Part shown: positions 52,556 to 61,593 of the stretch, one piece after another
Numbering within the stretch: position 1 is the stretch's first letter
Layout of the letters: every line of letters begins with the position of its first letter
Assembly: GCF_024508665.1 (NCBI RefSeq)
Contig: NZ_JANINP010000006.1
Span: 1 to 64,000 of the forward strand
DNA length: 64,000 nucleotides
Direction: 5' to 3'
Source: Sphingomonas sp.
Lineage (GTDB): Bacteria; Pseudomonadota; Alphaproteobacteria; Sphingomonadales; Sphingomonadaceae
The notes under the pieces: model-generated
What the model was told of the DNA's origin: nothing
Seen by the model: the letters and a program-made list of their open reading frames with translations, nothing else
Databases searched by the model: none
Translations under genes and position numbers: made by a program

Positions 52556-53413
52556 CTAGAAAGTATACGCGATCCCCGCGCCGCCCAGCCACTGGTTGCG
52601 GTTGCCGGCGATCGAGACGATCGGCGAATCCGCGAAGTCGTTGAGCAGGCGCTTGTAGCTGCCGCCGGCCATCAGCTTGAACCCGTGGAGCAGGTCGCCG
52701 GTCAGCGACACCGTGGCAAAGCCGCCCACCGACCAGCTCTTCCAGCCGGCGCGGGTGTTGAACTGGGGCAGGCCGCTGGCGAGACTCCCCGCCGCGTCGA
52801 CGTCGAAATAGGCGCGGCCATATTTGCGGTCGGCATGTTCGGCCGAGGCGAACAGCCCGACCGCCGCCCTGCGGCTGAGCGGCGTGACGTAATTGATCGT
52901 CGGCGACCAGATCGCGCCACGCTGCGCGCCGGTCACGCCCTTGCGATAGCTGACCGAGACCGACAATTGGTCATACTGGCTGGTGATCACGCCGGTCTTG
53001 CCGATTCCGACATAGCCGCCGACTTCCAGCGAACGGTCGCGCTTGCCCAACGCGCGGACGCGGGGGTCGTCGATATACGACAGCAACGAGCGGTTGAGGT
53101 CGAGCACCGCGACCGGCCCCGCCTGCAGGTCCCAATTGGGGCCGGGCTTGTTGGGGATGAGGTCGATCGAGGCACGGTTGCCGATCAGCTGGAAATTGAA
53201 TCCCGACACCGATCCGATCACCAGAGGCGCGGCGGAGAAGCCGGAATGATCGGCGCCTTCGTAATCCGGCATATAGACGCCGCCGATACCGACGGTGACA
53301 TTATCCTTGCCGGTATCGAGCTGGTCGGAAGCGGCAGGAGGTGGGGCTCCGGCGTCCTGGGCGAAAGCCGGGACGGCGAGCAACAGGGCGGGAACGATCA
53401 GCAAAAGACGCAC
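52556..53413 (-). CDS. MipA/OmpV family outer-membrane protein
   Basis: A 285-residue protein with a signal peptide (LLLIVPALLLAVPAFAQ) and MipA/OmpV traits: VTVGIGGVYMPDYEGAD early, then repeated outward beta strands, and a C-terminal strand ending WLGGAGIAYTF. MipA forms part of cell-wall synthesis complexes in E. coli, while other members are scaffold or porin-like. The GTG at 53413 is the start. Confidence 0.88.
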   Translation of the reverse strand: MRLLLIVPALLLAVPAFAQDAGAPPPAASDQLDTGKDNVTVGIGGVYMPDYEGADHSGFSAAPLVIGSVSGFNFQLIGNRASIDLIPNKPGPNWDLQAGPVAVLDLNRSLLSYIDDPRVRALGKRDRSLEVGGYVGIGKTGVITSQYDQLSVSVSYRKGVTGAQRGAIWSPTINYVTPLSRRAAVGLFASAEHADRKYGRAYFDVDAAGSLASGLPQFNTRAGWKSWSVGGFATVSLTGDLLHGFKLMAGGSYKRLLNDFADSPIVSIAGNRNQWLGGAGIAYTF

Positions 53414-53486
53414 AGGCAGGCTCCGATCAGGATGACGTTTGGGTAAAGCAACGCCACCCGGGCGTTTTGTGTCCGTGCGCCAGATA

Positions 53487-53948
53487 CTAAAGCATATAGC
53501 GCATCGTCACCTGTTGCGTTTCGGCAACGGCGCCGAGCGCGAACTGAGCGGCGGTGAAGCGCGGCGGGCCGAAGCCGATCGGCGGGTTGCGGCTGAATCC
53601 GAAGCCTTCGCGTGGGATGCCCATCAGCGTGTCGAGCTTCGCATTGGAATTCTCGTCATGGATCAGCGCCGCGGCGTAATTGCCGGGGGTCAGGCCCTCG
53701 AACCGGATGATATGCTGACCCGCCGGGACCGATCGCGTGACGGCGCGCTTGTCGTCGACGCAGCCGGGGAAGTTCTTGGGGTCGGCGGTCAGGCAGACGC
53801 GGATCAGGCCCCGCGCCGAGCGCATCCCGGCGACATCGATCTCGAGACTCCCGAACTCATTGGCGGCCGGGCCGGCGACCGGCGCCGCCGCCGGCAACAG
53901 GACCCCCAGCACGAGCAGGGCGCCGGCGTTCGCCGCGCGCGAACGCAC
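53487..53948 (-). CDS. DUF2141 family secreted protein
   Basis: A 153-residue protein with an N-terminal signal (RAANAGALLVLGVLLPAAAPVAG) and DUF2141 blocks: LIRVCLTADPKNFPGC, GLTPGNYAAALIHDENSNAKLDTLMGIPREGFGFSRNPP, which is a well conserved stretch in this family. GTG 53948 starts just before the signal; ATGs at 54002 and 54023 are alternatives. It overlaps the 3' end of the upstream sterol-desaturase gene by about 92 nt. Confidence 0.85.
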   Translation of the reverse strand: MRSRAANAGALLVLGVLLPAAAPVAGPAANEFGSLEIDVAGMRSARGLIRVCLTADPKNFPGCVDDKRAVTRSVPAGQHIIRFEGLTPGNYAAALIHDENSNAKLDTLMGIPREGFGFSRNPPIGFGPPRFTAAQFALGAVAETQQVTMRYML

Positions 53949-54651
53949 CGACCCCGCGGTCGGTGCCGCAAAGGCGATCCCAGAAGCGGAAATAGAGCCC
54001 ATAATTACACCTATACTCGGCATGATGCCGCTGATGATGGCTGGCGGTGATCAGCCATGCCCCCAATGGTCCCCGCCACAGGAAGCGCGGAAAGATTTCC
54101 CACCCCATGTGATTGGTCACCCCCATAAGCGTCATGATTCCAAGCACAAAGGCCAAAGCGCCGATATGGATCGGGATCACGAAGACCAGCGCCGGGATGA
54201 CGATCGCGCCGGTCAGCGCCTCGATCGGGTGGAACGCCATCGCCGCCCATGCGGTGGGCGGGCGGCTGGCGTGGTGGACGGCGTGCGCCAGCCGGAACGG
54301 CGCCGGCCGGTGCATCCAGCGATGCGTCCAATAGAACCAGGTGTCGTGCGCCACGAGATAGAGCAGCACCGATAGCGGCAGATACCAGAGCGGAAAGGCG
54401 TGGAGGTCGGTGTAGATCCGGGTCCAGCCGCGGTTCTGCCAGCCCCAGGCGACCACGCCGGCAGGCACTCCATAGATCGCCGCGGACGCGAGGCTCCAGA
54501 CGATCTCTCGCCGGATTTGCTTGTCGAGCCCGGCATAGAGGCCCGGCCGCACCGCCCGCGTCGCCAGCGCGAAGGCGCCGCTGGTGGCCAGATAGCGAAT
54601 GCCGACGATCAGCGTCATGGCGATGGCGGACAGCGCAATGGCGGCAAGCAT
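53857..54651 (-). CDS. Sterol desaturase family protein (second)
   Basis: A 264-residue membrane di-iron protein. His motifs: HDTWFYWTHRWMHR (HxxxHxxxH), HAVHHAS and SHHQRHHAEYRCNYG. Sphingomonad carotenoid hydroxylases belong to this superfamily, but nothing links this copy to the crt genes 4 kb away. The C-terminal 30 residues (GERRRPARAGGPVAGGGAGRR..) are low-complexity and lie within the DUF2141 gene. Start ATG 54651, or GTG 54657. Confidence 0.85.
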   Translation of the reverse strand: MLAAIALSAIAMTLIVGIRYLATSGAFALATRAVRPGLYAGLDKQIRREIVWSLASAAIYGVPAGVVAWGWQNRGWTRIYTDLHAFPLWYLPLSVLLYLVAHDTWFYWTHRWMHRPAPFRLAHAVHHASRPPTAWAAMAFHPIEALTGAIVIPALVFVIPIHIGALAFVLGIMTLMGVTNHMGWEIFPRFLWRGPLGAWLITASHHQRHHAEYRCNYGLYFRFWDRLCGTDRGVGAFARGERRRPARAGGPVAGGGAGRRPGRQ

Positions 54652-54804
54652 GGTCACGCCTCAGTGGTACGCCATCGCCGTTCGCGATTGAACCCGCCGC
54701 CGCCATCGACCCGCGGAGCGGTTCGCTTTTGTCAGTTTATTCCAAGCCAGCCCGCTGAAATCGCGTCCATATCCCGCGCATAACTGACAGCGGGGGGACG
54801 GGTG

Positions 54805-55698
54805 ATGAAGCGGATGATGGGTTGGGCGCTGGTCGCCGCATTGGCCGGATCGGGGATGGCATCGGGATTGCGGGCCCAGGCGGACCCCTTCGTCACCGCG
54901 CAATATGACATCACGATCAAGCACAATGCCGACGCGCTGGCGATCGTCGATAGCGGCCAGTTCGACATCAACATGCAGAGCGAGGAAGGCTATACCCTGC
55001 TTCACTCCGCCGCGGACGCCGGCAATCTGGAGATGGTCAATGCATTGCTGGCGCGCGGTGCGAACCCCAATCTGAAGACCGCGGCCGGGCTAAAACCCTA
55101 TGACGTCGCCACCGGCACGATGGTCAAGGCGGTGCTGGCCAAGGCGATGAAGGCGCCGGCAATGGTGTCGACACGCCCCGCGGACCGGCTGGTGCCGGCG
55201 ACTGGCGGCGCGAACGGCTCGTGCGCGGCGGTCGTCGCGGAGCGCGCCAATAACGGCCGGTCGGCGGCGATGCGGCCGATCCTGAGGGCGCGCGACGACA
55301 TCTGGTACAACCATCCCGACGAGCTGGCGTTGTTGCTGGAGGATTGCGTCGGCGCCAACCAGAAGGACGATGTCGGGTCCGGCCTGCTCCACACCGCCGC
55401 GTCGCGCGATCGCATCGAGGCGGCCAAGGTGTTGCTGGCGCATGGCGCCAGCCGCTCGCTTCGCGACGCCGCCGGGCGCATCCCGGCGGATTATGCCAGT
55501 TCGCCCGAGATGAAGGCCCTGCTCGGCCCGCCCAGCGCAAAGGCGGATACGACATCGGCGGCGATGGCCGGCAAGGGCGACAGGAAGGAATGCGCGCAGA
55601 AATACCAGGCCGATGTGGCGCTGTGCTCCGACGGCACCTGCCGCATGCGCGCGATGTCGCACTGGCAGAAATGCCTGAAGACCGGCAGCTATTATTGA
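54805..55698 (+). CDS. Secreted ankyrin-repeat protein with Cys-rich tail
   Basis: A 297-residue protein: signal peptide (MGWALVAALAGSGMASGLRAQ), ankyrin repeats SEEGYTLLHSAADAGNLEMVNALLARGANPNL and SGLLHTAASRDRIEAAKVLLAHGASRSL, and a Cys-rich end (KECAQKYQADVALCSDGTCRMRAMSHWQKCLKTG). A middle segment (ANGSCAAVVAERANNGRSAAM) has no match. A periplasmic protein-binding or disulfide-linked role is possible. Confidence 0.82.
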   Translation: MKRMMGWALVAALAGSGMASGLRAQADPFVTAQYDITIKHNADALAIVDSGQFDINMQSEEGYTLLHSAADAGNLEMVNALLARGANPNLKTAAGLKPYDVATGTMVKAVLAKAMKAPAMVSTRPADRLVPATGGANGSCAAVVAERANNGRSAAMRPILRARDDIWYNHPDELALLLEDCVGANQKDDVGSGLLHTAASRDRIEAAKVLLAHGASRSLRDAAGRIPADYASSPEMKALLGPPSAKADTTSAAMAGKGDRKECAQKYQADVALCSDGTCRMRAMSHWQKCLKTGSYY

Positions 55699-55747
55699 GC
55701 GGGCCCGATCGGCGGTTGGCGGCTTGCTCCGGCGACTCCGGACGGCT

Positions 55748-56323
55748 TTAGCCGCCCGCCTGCCACGTCCGGATCGCGTCGACCGGATGGACCAGCATCA
55801 GCACGTTGAGCGTGAGATTGTCGCGGATCACCACCAGCGCCAGCAGTTCGAAGAATATCGCCAGCGCTACCGTTCCCCAAACCGGCAACCGTCGCGCGAT
55901 CGCGAAGCCGATCATCATCATGGCGATGTCGCTCATCGAATTGAGGATCGAATCGCCCGAATAGCCCACCGCGATCGTCGCCGCGCGGTACCGGTCGATG
56001 ATGATCGGCGAGTTTTCGAGCAATTCCCAGCCGCCTTCGATCATCACCGCCAGCGGCAGCGCCCAGAGGCGCAGCCGTCCGGGCAGCATCGACCATAGCA
56101 GGCCATAGAACAGGAAGCCGTGGATGATGTGGCTGAGCGAATACCAGTCGCTCAATTGCTGGCTGTTCTCCGGACTGTTCGGGTCGCCGGCCCATAAGGC
56201 GACATGGCCGCACGGGCAGATCGGCGGGCGTCCCCAGGCGATTTCGATCGCGGCGAACAGGGCGACGGCGCCGATCGCGGCCACCAAGGCACGGCGATCG
56301 ACGGGGAGGGAATGGCGGATCAC
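55748..56323 (-). CDS. DUF2585 (UPF0314) membrane protein
   Basis: A 191-residue membrane protein with the family stretch [46 protein letters not shown] and [19 protein letters not shown]. About five hydrophobic segments. The function is unknown. GTG 56323 is the start; alternatives are not evident. Confidence 0.9.
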   Translation of the reverse strand: MIRHSLPVDRRALVAAIGAVALFAAIEIAWGRPPICPCGHVALWAGDPNSPENSQQLSDWYSLSHIIHGFLFYGLLWSMLPGRLRLWALPLAVMIEGGWELLENSPIIIDRYRAATIAVGYSGDSILNSMSDIAMMMIGFAIARRLPVWGTVALAIFFELLALVVIRDNLTLNVLMLVHPVDAIRTWQAGG

Positions 56324-56488
56324 GTCCCGACGCTAGGGCAAGGATCGACCGCCGTCACCGGGGATCAATTCCCCTCCCGCAAGCGGGAGGACAATCGCAT
56401 ATGGTGCAGGCTGGCTCGTTGCCGCTCTCCGCGGTCCTCGTTCCAGCAGTGTGCCGCCCGAAGTTGAACGCGATTCCGCTTCCCCGCT

Positions 56489-56584
56489 CGTCATGCCGGG
56501 CTCGTCCCGGCAGCCACCGTGGTACTTGACCAACGGCCGCTGGGAGCGCGGCATGGTGGATGCCGGCACAAGGCCGGCATGACG
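56489..56584. repeat. REP-like inverted repeat (GTCAT/C family), copy 5, and neighbouring hairpins
   Basis: Arms CGTCATGCCGGGCTCGTCCCGG and CCGGCACAAGGCCGGCATGACGG. The 344-bp gap (56324-56667) also has two short CCTCCC/GGGAGG hairpins, CCCCTCCCGCAAGCGGGAGG near 56370 and CCCTCCCATAAGCGGGAGAGG near 56644, and nothing else apparent. Confidence 0.75.
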
Positions 56585-56667
56585 GCTGATACTGATTGAA
56601 ACTGTTCAGCTCACTCGCAGCGACTCAATGCATATGCGGTTGCCCTCCCATAAGCGGGAGAGGAGAC

Positions 56668-57270
56668 TCACCCGGCCCCGGCGATCAATGCGACGCAATC
56701 GGCGGCGAGAGTCTCGAGTTCCTCACGCGTGGCCCCGGCGCGGGCGCGCACGCTGAGCGAGTGGATCACCGATGTCGCCACGCGCGCATGGGCCGCGGCA
56801 CGCGGGTCGCCGCGCGCGGTCAGCAATTGCTCGATCTTGCCGTCCTCCAGCGCGACAAAGGCCGCCAGCCGCGCACGGATCTCGGCATCGTCCACCGCGC
56901 TCGTGGCGGATGTGGACACCATGATGCAACCCGACGGCCCGGTCTCGCCGGTCAGGAATCCGTCGATCACGGCGCGGAACATCACCTTCAGGCTCTGCTC
57001 GAGCGGCAGATCGGCCTCGATCAACTGGTCGAGGGCACGCCCGGCGCGGTCGATCGTGCGCTCGAGCGTCGCCAGGTAGAGCGCGCGCTTGTCGCCGAAC
57101 GCGGCGTAGAGGCTGGGACGCTGCAGGCCGGTCGCATCGACGAGATCGTCGAGCGAGGTGCCGGCATAGCCGCGCGTCCGAAAGCGCTCGGTAGCAGCGC
57201 CCAGCACCTCTCCCGCATCAAAGCTCCGGGGCCGCCCGCGGCGCGGCCTGGTTTCTGATTTTTGTACCAA
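56668..57270 (-). CDS. TetR/AcrR family transcriptional regulator
   Basis: A 200-residue TetR protein with the N-terminal HTH (RGRPRSFDAGEVLGAATERFRTRGYAGTSLDDLVDATGLQRPSLYAAFGDKRALYLATLER). The C-terminal ligand domain is divergent. Only TTG at 57270 gives a start before the HTH; it lies within one operator arm. Divergent from a GST gene that it probably represses. Confidence 0.86.
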   Translation of the reverse strand: MVQKSETRPRRGRPRSFDAGEVLGAATERFRTRGYAGTSLDDLVDATGLQRPSLYAAFGDKRALYLATLERTIDRAGRALDQLIEADLPLEQSLKVMFRAVIDGFLTGETGPSGCIMVSTSATSAVDDAEIRARLAAFVALEDGKIEQLLTARGDPRAAAHARVATSVIHSLSVRARAGATREELETLAADCVALIAGAG

Positions 57271-57321
57271 CTTGCAAAGAATCCTTGACGTCGGATTTAT
57301 TTATGCGGATTGGTACAAAAA
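57259..57321. promoter_or_regulatory. Paired operator arms between tetR and GST genes
   Basis: TTTTTGTACCAA (57259-57270) and TTGGTACAAAAA (57310-57321) are a perfect 12-bp inverted repeat, about 51 bp apart centre to centre. The first covers the TetR start, and the second sits 26 nt before the GST start. TetR-type regulators bind such paired boxes. Confidence 0.65.
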
Positions 57322-57346
57322 TAAACAAGCCCCCAGGAGGATCGTC

Positions 57347-57958
57347 ATGAAGCTCTATTTCATTCCCTTCGCCTGCAGCCTGGCGACTCGCATCGCGATC
57401 AACGAAGCCGAACTGGATGCCGATTTCATTCAGGTCGTACCGGACGGCAGGTTGCCCGACGGCCGCGCCTTCAGCGAGATCAGCCCGATGGGCTATGTCC
57501 CGGCGATGGAAGCGGGCAGCGTGACCCTGACCGAGGGGCCGGCGGTGCTGACCTATATCGCCGATCTCGCCGCCGAGGGCGTGCTGGCGCCGCCGCCCTA
57601 TACGCGCGAGCGCTATGAGCTGACCAAATGGCTCAACTTCATCTCGACCGAGATCCACAAGGGCGTGTTCGCGCCGCTGATGTCGCGGCACTCGACCGAG
57701 GGTGCGCGCGACTGGTCGCGGGAACTGGTCGACAAACGTTTCGGGCTGCTCGAAGCGCATCTGGCCGGGCGCAACTATCTGCTCGACACCTTCTCGGTCG
57801 CCGACGCCTATCTGCTCGCCGTGCTCAACTGGACCGAATTTGCCGGATTGAGCCTGGAGGGCTGGCCGGCGCTGAAGGCATGGCGCGCCGCGATGCGCGC
57901 GCGGCCCTCGGTCGCCGCGGCGATGGCGACCGAAATGCCGCTACGCCAGGCGGCGTGA
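57347..57958 (+). CDS. Glutathione S-transferase family protein
   Basis: A 203-residue cytosolic GST. N-terminal domain KLYFIPFACSLATRIAINEAELD with the likely catalytic Cys/Ser at ACS, cis-Pro in GYVPAME, GSH-binding LTEGPAVLTYIADLA; C-terminal domain DKRFGLLEAHLAGRNYLLDTFSVADAYLLAVL. ATG 57347 with AGGAGG upstream. Probably induced via the divergent TetR regulator by an unknown electrophile. Confidence 0.93.
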   Translation: MKLYFIPFACSLATRIAINEAELDADFIQVVPDGRLPDGRAFSEISPMGYVPAMEAGSVTLTEGPAVLTYIADLAAEGVLAPPPYTRERYELTKWLNFISTEIHKGVFAPLMSRHSTEGARDWSRELVDKRFGLLEAHLAGRNYLLDTFSVADAYLLAVLNWTEFAGLSLEGWPALKAWRAAMRARPSVAAAMATEMPLRQAA

Positions 57959-57970
57959 GAGGTCGTTTGG

Positions 57971-58073
57971 AAATGCGCCGCGGCGCATTTCGCGGTGCCG
58001 GCCCACTCCCCCACCCGACCGCCCAATCAGGATATTCCATGGGAGGTCGGGTGGAGGGGCGGGCCGGCACCGC
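57971..58073. repeat. Bipartite palindromic element, copy 3
   Basis: A perfect 20-nt palindrome (57971-57990, AAATGCGCC/GGCGCATTT) precedes a 33-bp stem (57992-58024 with 58041-58073; 4 mismatches) and the loop AATCAGGATATTCCAT. A further hairpin AAAACTCGC/GCGAGTTTT follows at 58077-58100. It lies between GST and crtY. Confidence 0.9.
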
Positions 58074-58205
58074 CTTAAAACTCGCTCTACCGCGAGTTTT
58101 CAAAAAACTCTCTAAGCACGATCTGTCCACAGGCGATTCGTTCGCGGGGCTCAAACGCCTCGCGCCATGGGTTGCGCTCCCGACCAAAACGGGTAGCGAT
58201 TCGTC

Positions 58206-59366
58206 ATGGCAGGCCAAGTTGAGTGTGACCTAGCGATTGTCGGCGGCGGATTGGCGGGCGGATTGATCGCGCTCGCGTTGCGCAGGAAGCGCCCCGACCT
58301 CGATCTCAGGCTGATCGAGGCGAGCCCGCAAATCGGCGGCGACCATGTCTGGTCGTTCTTCGAGCGTGACGTCGCCAAAGAGGACCGCTGGCTCGCCGCG
58401 CCGCTCGTTTCCTATGGCTGGCGTGGTTACGAAGTCGCCTTTCCGGCGCATGCCCGAACGCTTCAAACAAGCTATTATTCGATCGAGTCCGAACGCTTCG
58501 ATCGCGTGGTGCGCGCGAACCTCGCCCCCGGCCAGCTGATCGCGCAGAAGGCGCTGGGGGTCGGCACCACCGCGGTCGTGCTGGCGAACGGCGACCGGAT
58601 CGAGGCTAAGGGCATTATCGACGCACGCGGGCCGGGAGACATGTCGGCGCTCGATCTCGGCTGGCAGAAATTCGTCGGGCGCGAATTGCTGTTGGCAGAG
58701 CCGCACGACGTGACGCGACCGACGATCATGGACGCGAGGGTCGAGCAGATCGACGGCTATCGCTTCGTCTATTCGCTGCCCTTCACCGCGACGCGGATGT
58801 TCGTCGAGGACACCTATTACAGCGACACGCCGGCGATCGATCGCGATGCCCTGACCGGCCGAATCCACGAATATGCACTGAGCCGCGGCTGGGTGACCGA
58901 AGCGGTGTCGCGCGAGGAAACCGGCGCGTTGCCGGTCGCGATCGGCGGCGATTTCGACGCTTTCTGGCGCGCGGGCGGCGCGAAAGTGCCAAAGGCAGGT
59001 CTCCGCGCCGGACTGTTCCATCCGACCACCGGCTATTCGCTGCCCGATGCGGTACGGCTGGCGGCGCGGATCGCCAGCGCAAGCGATCTTTCCACCCCGG
59101 CTTTGTGCGACTTGACCTATGGCATGGCGAGCGGCGCCTGGGCCGACCGCGCTTTTTACCGTACGCTCGACGCGATGCTGTTCCGCGCCGCCGAACCCGA
59201 AGAGCGTTATCGCATCCTTGAACGCTTTTACCGGCTCGGTCCGGGCCTTATAGGACGATTCTATGCGGGACGATCGAGCGTGATGGACAAGGCCCGCATC
59301 CTGAGCGGCAAACCCCCGGTGCCGGTCGGCCGCGCCATCGCCGCGATCCGCAGGCAGCACGCATGA
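58206..59366 (+). CDS. crtY: Lycopene beta-cyclase
   Basis: A 386-residue CrtY flavoprotein: dinucleotide fold CDLAIVGGGLAGGLIALALR, and GDHVWSFFERD, DVTRPTIMDARVEQIDGYRFVY, FHPTTGYSLPDAVRLA, all hallmarks of bacterial lycopene cyclases. Converts lycopene to beta-carotene. Its stop overlaps crtI as ATGA. Confidence 0.95.
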   Translation: MAGQVECDLAIVGGGLAGGLIALALRRKRPDLDLRLIEASPQIGGDHVWSFFERDVAKEDRWLAAPLVSYGWRGYEVAFPAHARTLQTSYYSIESERFDRVVRANLAPGQLIAQKALGVGTTAVVLANGDRIEAKGIIDARGPGDMSALDLGWQKFVGRELLLAEPHDVTRPTIMDARVEQIDGYRFVYSLPFTATRMFVEDTYYSDTPAIDRDALTGRIHEYALSRGWVTEAVSREETGALPVAIGGDFDAFWRAGGAKVPKAGLRAGLFHPTTGYSLPDAVRLAARIASASDLSTPALCDLTYGMASGAWADRAFYRTLDAMLFRAAEPEERYRILERFYRLGPGLIGRFYAGRSSVMDKARILSGKPPVPVGRAIAAIRRQHA

Positions 59367-60850
59367 AGCGCGCGATCGTCGTCGGCGCCGGCTTCGGCGG
59401 GCTCGCACTGGCGATCCGGCTGCAATCGGCCGGAGTCGCGACGACCATCGTCGAGGCGCGCGACAAGCCCGGCGGCCGTGCCTATTTCTGGGAACGGCCA
59501 ACCGACGCCGGCACCTTCACTTTCGATGCCGGGCCGACCGTCATCACCGATCCGGCGGCGCTCCACGAATTATGGGCACTGACCGGGCAGGACATCGCGC
59601 GCGACGTCGAATTGATGCCGGTCATGCCTTTCTATCGGCTCAACTGGCGCGACGGCACCAGCTTCGATTATTCGAACGACGACGCCCAGCTCCATGCCGA
59701 GATCGCCCGGCTCAATACCGACGACGTCGCTGGATATCGCCGCTTTCTCGACTATTCGGGCAACGTCTATCGCGAAGGCTATGAGAAGCTCGGCTCGGCC
59801 GCGTTCCTCGATTTCGGCCAGATGGTCGCCGCCGCCCCCGCATTGATACGCTATCAGGCGTGGCGATCGGTCTATTCGGTGGTCTCGGGCTTCGTGAAGA
59901 ACGAGAAGCTGCGCCAGGCGCTGAGTTTCCACACCTTGCTGGTCGGCGGCAATCCGATGACCACCAGCGCCATCTATGCGCTGATCCACAAGCTCGAGCG
60001 CGATGGCGGCGTGTGGTTCGCGCGCGGCGGGACCAACAAACTGGTCGCCGGCATGGTCGCCTTGTTCGAGCGGCTGGGCGGCACCTTGCGGCTGGGCGAT
60101 CCGGTGGCGAGGATCGAGACGCTCGGCGATCGCGCGACCGGCATCACCACCGCGAGCGGCTGGTCGGGCGAGGCCGATGCGGTCGCGACCAATGCCGACG
60201 TGATGCATTCCTATCGCGACCTGCTGGCGGGATCGCGCAGCGCGCAACGCCGCGTCGGCCGGCTCGAGAGCAAGCGCTGGTCGCCCTCTCTGTTCGTCGT
60301 CCATTTCGGCATCAAGGGCGCTTGGCCGGGCATTCCGCACCACATGATCCTGTTCGGGCCGCGCTATCGCGAATTGCTCGCCGACATCTACGACCATGGC
60401 GTGCTGGCCGAGGATTTCTCGCTCTATCTCCATCACCCGACGGTGACCGATCCCAGCCTGGCGCCCGAGGGGCATTCGACCTTTTACGCGCTCGCCCCCG
60501 TTCCGCATCTCGGCAAGTTCCCGGTCGACTGGGCGGAGATCGGGCCGATCCTGGAGAAGCGCATCCTCGACGAGATCGGCGCGCGGCTGATCCCCGACAT
60601 TCACGAGCGGATCGTCACCAAGTTCAGCTACGCGCCGTCGGACTTCGCGCACGACCTCAACGCGCATCTCGGCAGCGCCTTCAGCCTCGAGCCGATCCTG
60701 ACTCAGTCCGCCTTTTTCCGCGTCCACAATCGCGACGCCAACATACCCAACCTCTATTTCGTCGGCGCCGGCACCCATCCCGGCGCGGGCATTCCCGGCG
60801 TGGTGATGAGCGCCAAGGCGACCGCCAAATTGATGCTGGAGCAGAAGTGA
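59363..60850 (+). CDS. crtI: Phytoene desaturase
   Basis: A 495-residue CrtI: AIVVGAGFGGLALAIRLQSAG, GGRAYFWERPTDAGTFTFDAGPTVIT, and the C-terminal LYFVGAGTHPGAGIPGVVMSAK (family signature). Adds four double bonds to phytoene to make lycopene. Overlaps crtY by ATGA; a 102-bp repeat separates it from the LOG gene. Confidence 0.97.
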   Translation: MKRAIVVGAGFGGLALAIRLQSAGVATTIVEARDKPGGRAYFWERPTDAGTFTFDAGPTVITDPAALHELWALTGQDIARDVELMPVMPFYRLNWRDGTSFDYSNDDAQLHAEIARLNTDDVAGYRRFLDYSGNVYREGYEKLGSAAFLDFGQMVAAAPALIRYQAWRSVYSVVSGFVKNEKLRQALSFHTLLVGGNPMTTSAIYALIHKLERDGGVWFARGGTNKLVAGMVALFERLGGTLRLGDPVARIETLGDRATGITTASGWSGEADAVATNADVMHSYRDLLAGSRSAQRRVGRLESKRWSPSLFVVHFGIKGAWPGIPHHMILFGPRYRELLADIYDHGVLAEDFSLYLHHPTVTDPSLAPEGHSTFYALAPVPHLGKFPVDWAEIGPILEKRILDEIGARLIPDIHERIVTKFSYAPSDFAHDLNAHLGSAFSLEPILTQSAFFRVHNRDANIPNLYFVGAGTHPGAGIPGVVMSAKATAKLMLEQK

Positions 60851-60867
60851 TGAGTGCAACGCAAGAA

Positions 60868-60969
60868 GCCCCTCCCCTTCAGGGGAGGGGTCGGGGGTGG
60901 GGCAGTGCGGCAAGCGCTTCGCCAGTGGATAGGCCCCACCCCAACCCCTCCCCTGAAGGGGAGGGGCTA
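60868..60969. repeat. CCCCTCCCCT/AGGGGAGGGG repeat inside the crt cluster
   Basis: Left hairpin CCCCTCCCCTTCAGGGGAGGGG and right hairpin CCCCTCCCCTGAAGGGGAGGGGC, with GTCGGGGGTGGGG and CCCCACCCC complementary between. The right arm places GGGGAGGGG 5-10 nt before the LOG gene ATG. Confidence 0.88.
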
Positions 60970-60974
60970 AAGTG

Positions 60975-61556
60975 ATGAACCGTCTCGCCGTCTATTGCGG
61001 CTCCGCCTCGCCGAGCGATCCGCGCTATGTCGAGAACGCTCGCGAAGTCGGCCGCACATTGGCCGAACGCGGGATCGGCGTGGTCTATGGCGGTGGTCGG
61101 CTCGGCCTGATGGGCGCGGTCGCCGATTCGGCATTGGCGGCGGGAGGCGAAGTGATCGGCGTCATTCCTGAAGCCCTGGTCGCCGCCGAGGTCGCGCATA
61201 AGGGCCTGACCGAGCTCCATGTCGTCGGCACGATGCACCAGCGCAAACAGGCGTTCACCGATCTGTCCGACGGCTTCGTCACCCTGCCTGGTGGCACGGG
61301 CACGATGGACGAATTGTGGGAAGCGCTGAGCTGGGCACAGATCGGCTATCACGCCAAGCCGGTCGGGCTGCTCAATCTCGACGGCTATTATGACGGGCTG
61401 ATCGAATTCTGGGAAACGATGGCGCGGGTCGGATTCGTGCGGGCGCAGCACCGGGAACTGCTGATCGTGGCCGACACATTGCCCGACTTGCTCGACAAGA
61501 TGGCCGCGTTCCAGCCCGCCACCACGATCGGGCAGATCGGCGCGAAGGACCTGTGA
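60975..61556 (+). CDS. LOG family protein (TIGR00730, cytokinin riboside phosphoribohydrolase-like)
   Basis: A 193-residue protein with the LOG motifs VYGGGRLGLMG and VTLPGGTGTMDELWE (PGGxGTxxE). These enzymes split the N-glycosidic bond of nucleoside 5'-monophosphates. ATG 60975 (or GTG 60972) follows a repeat that supplies the Shine-Dalgarno. It lies between crtI and crtB, where a carotenoid role is not expected. Confidence 0.9.
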   Translation: MNRLAVYCGSASPSDPRYVENAREVGRTLAERGIGVVYGGGRLGLMGAVADSALAAGGEVIGVIPEALVAAEVAHKGLTELHVVGTMHQRKQAFTDLSDGFVTLPGGTGTMDELWEALSWAQIGYHAKPVGLLNLDGYYDGLIEFWETMARVGFVRAQHRELLIVADTLPDLLDKMAAFQPATTIGQIGAKDL

Positions 61557-61593
61557 GCGCCTCGTCCTTCGCCCGACGTGGACGGACGAGGAC

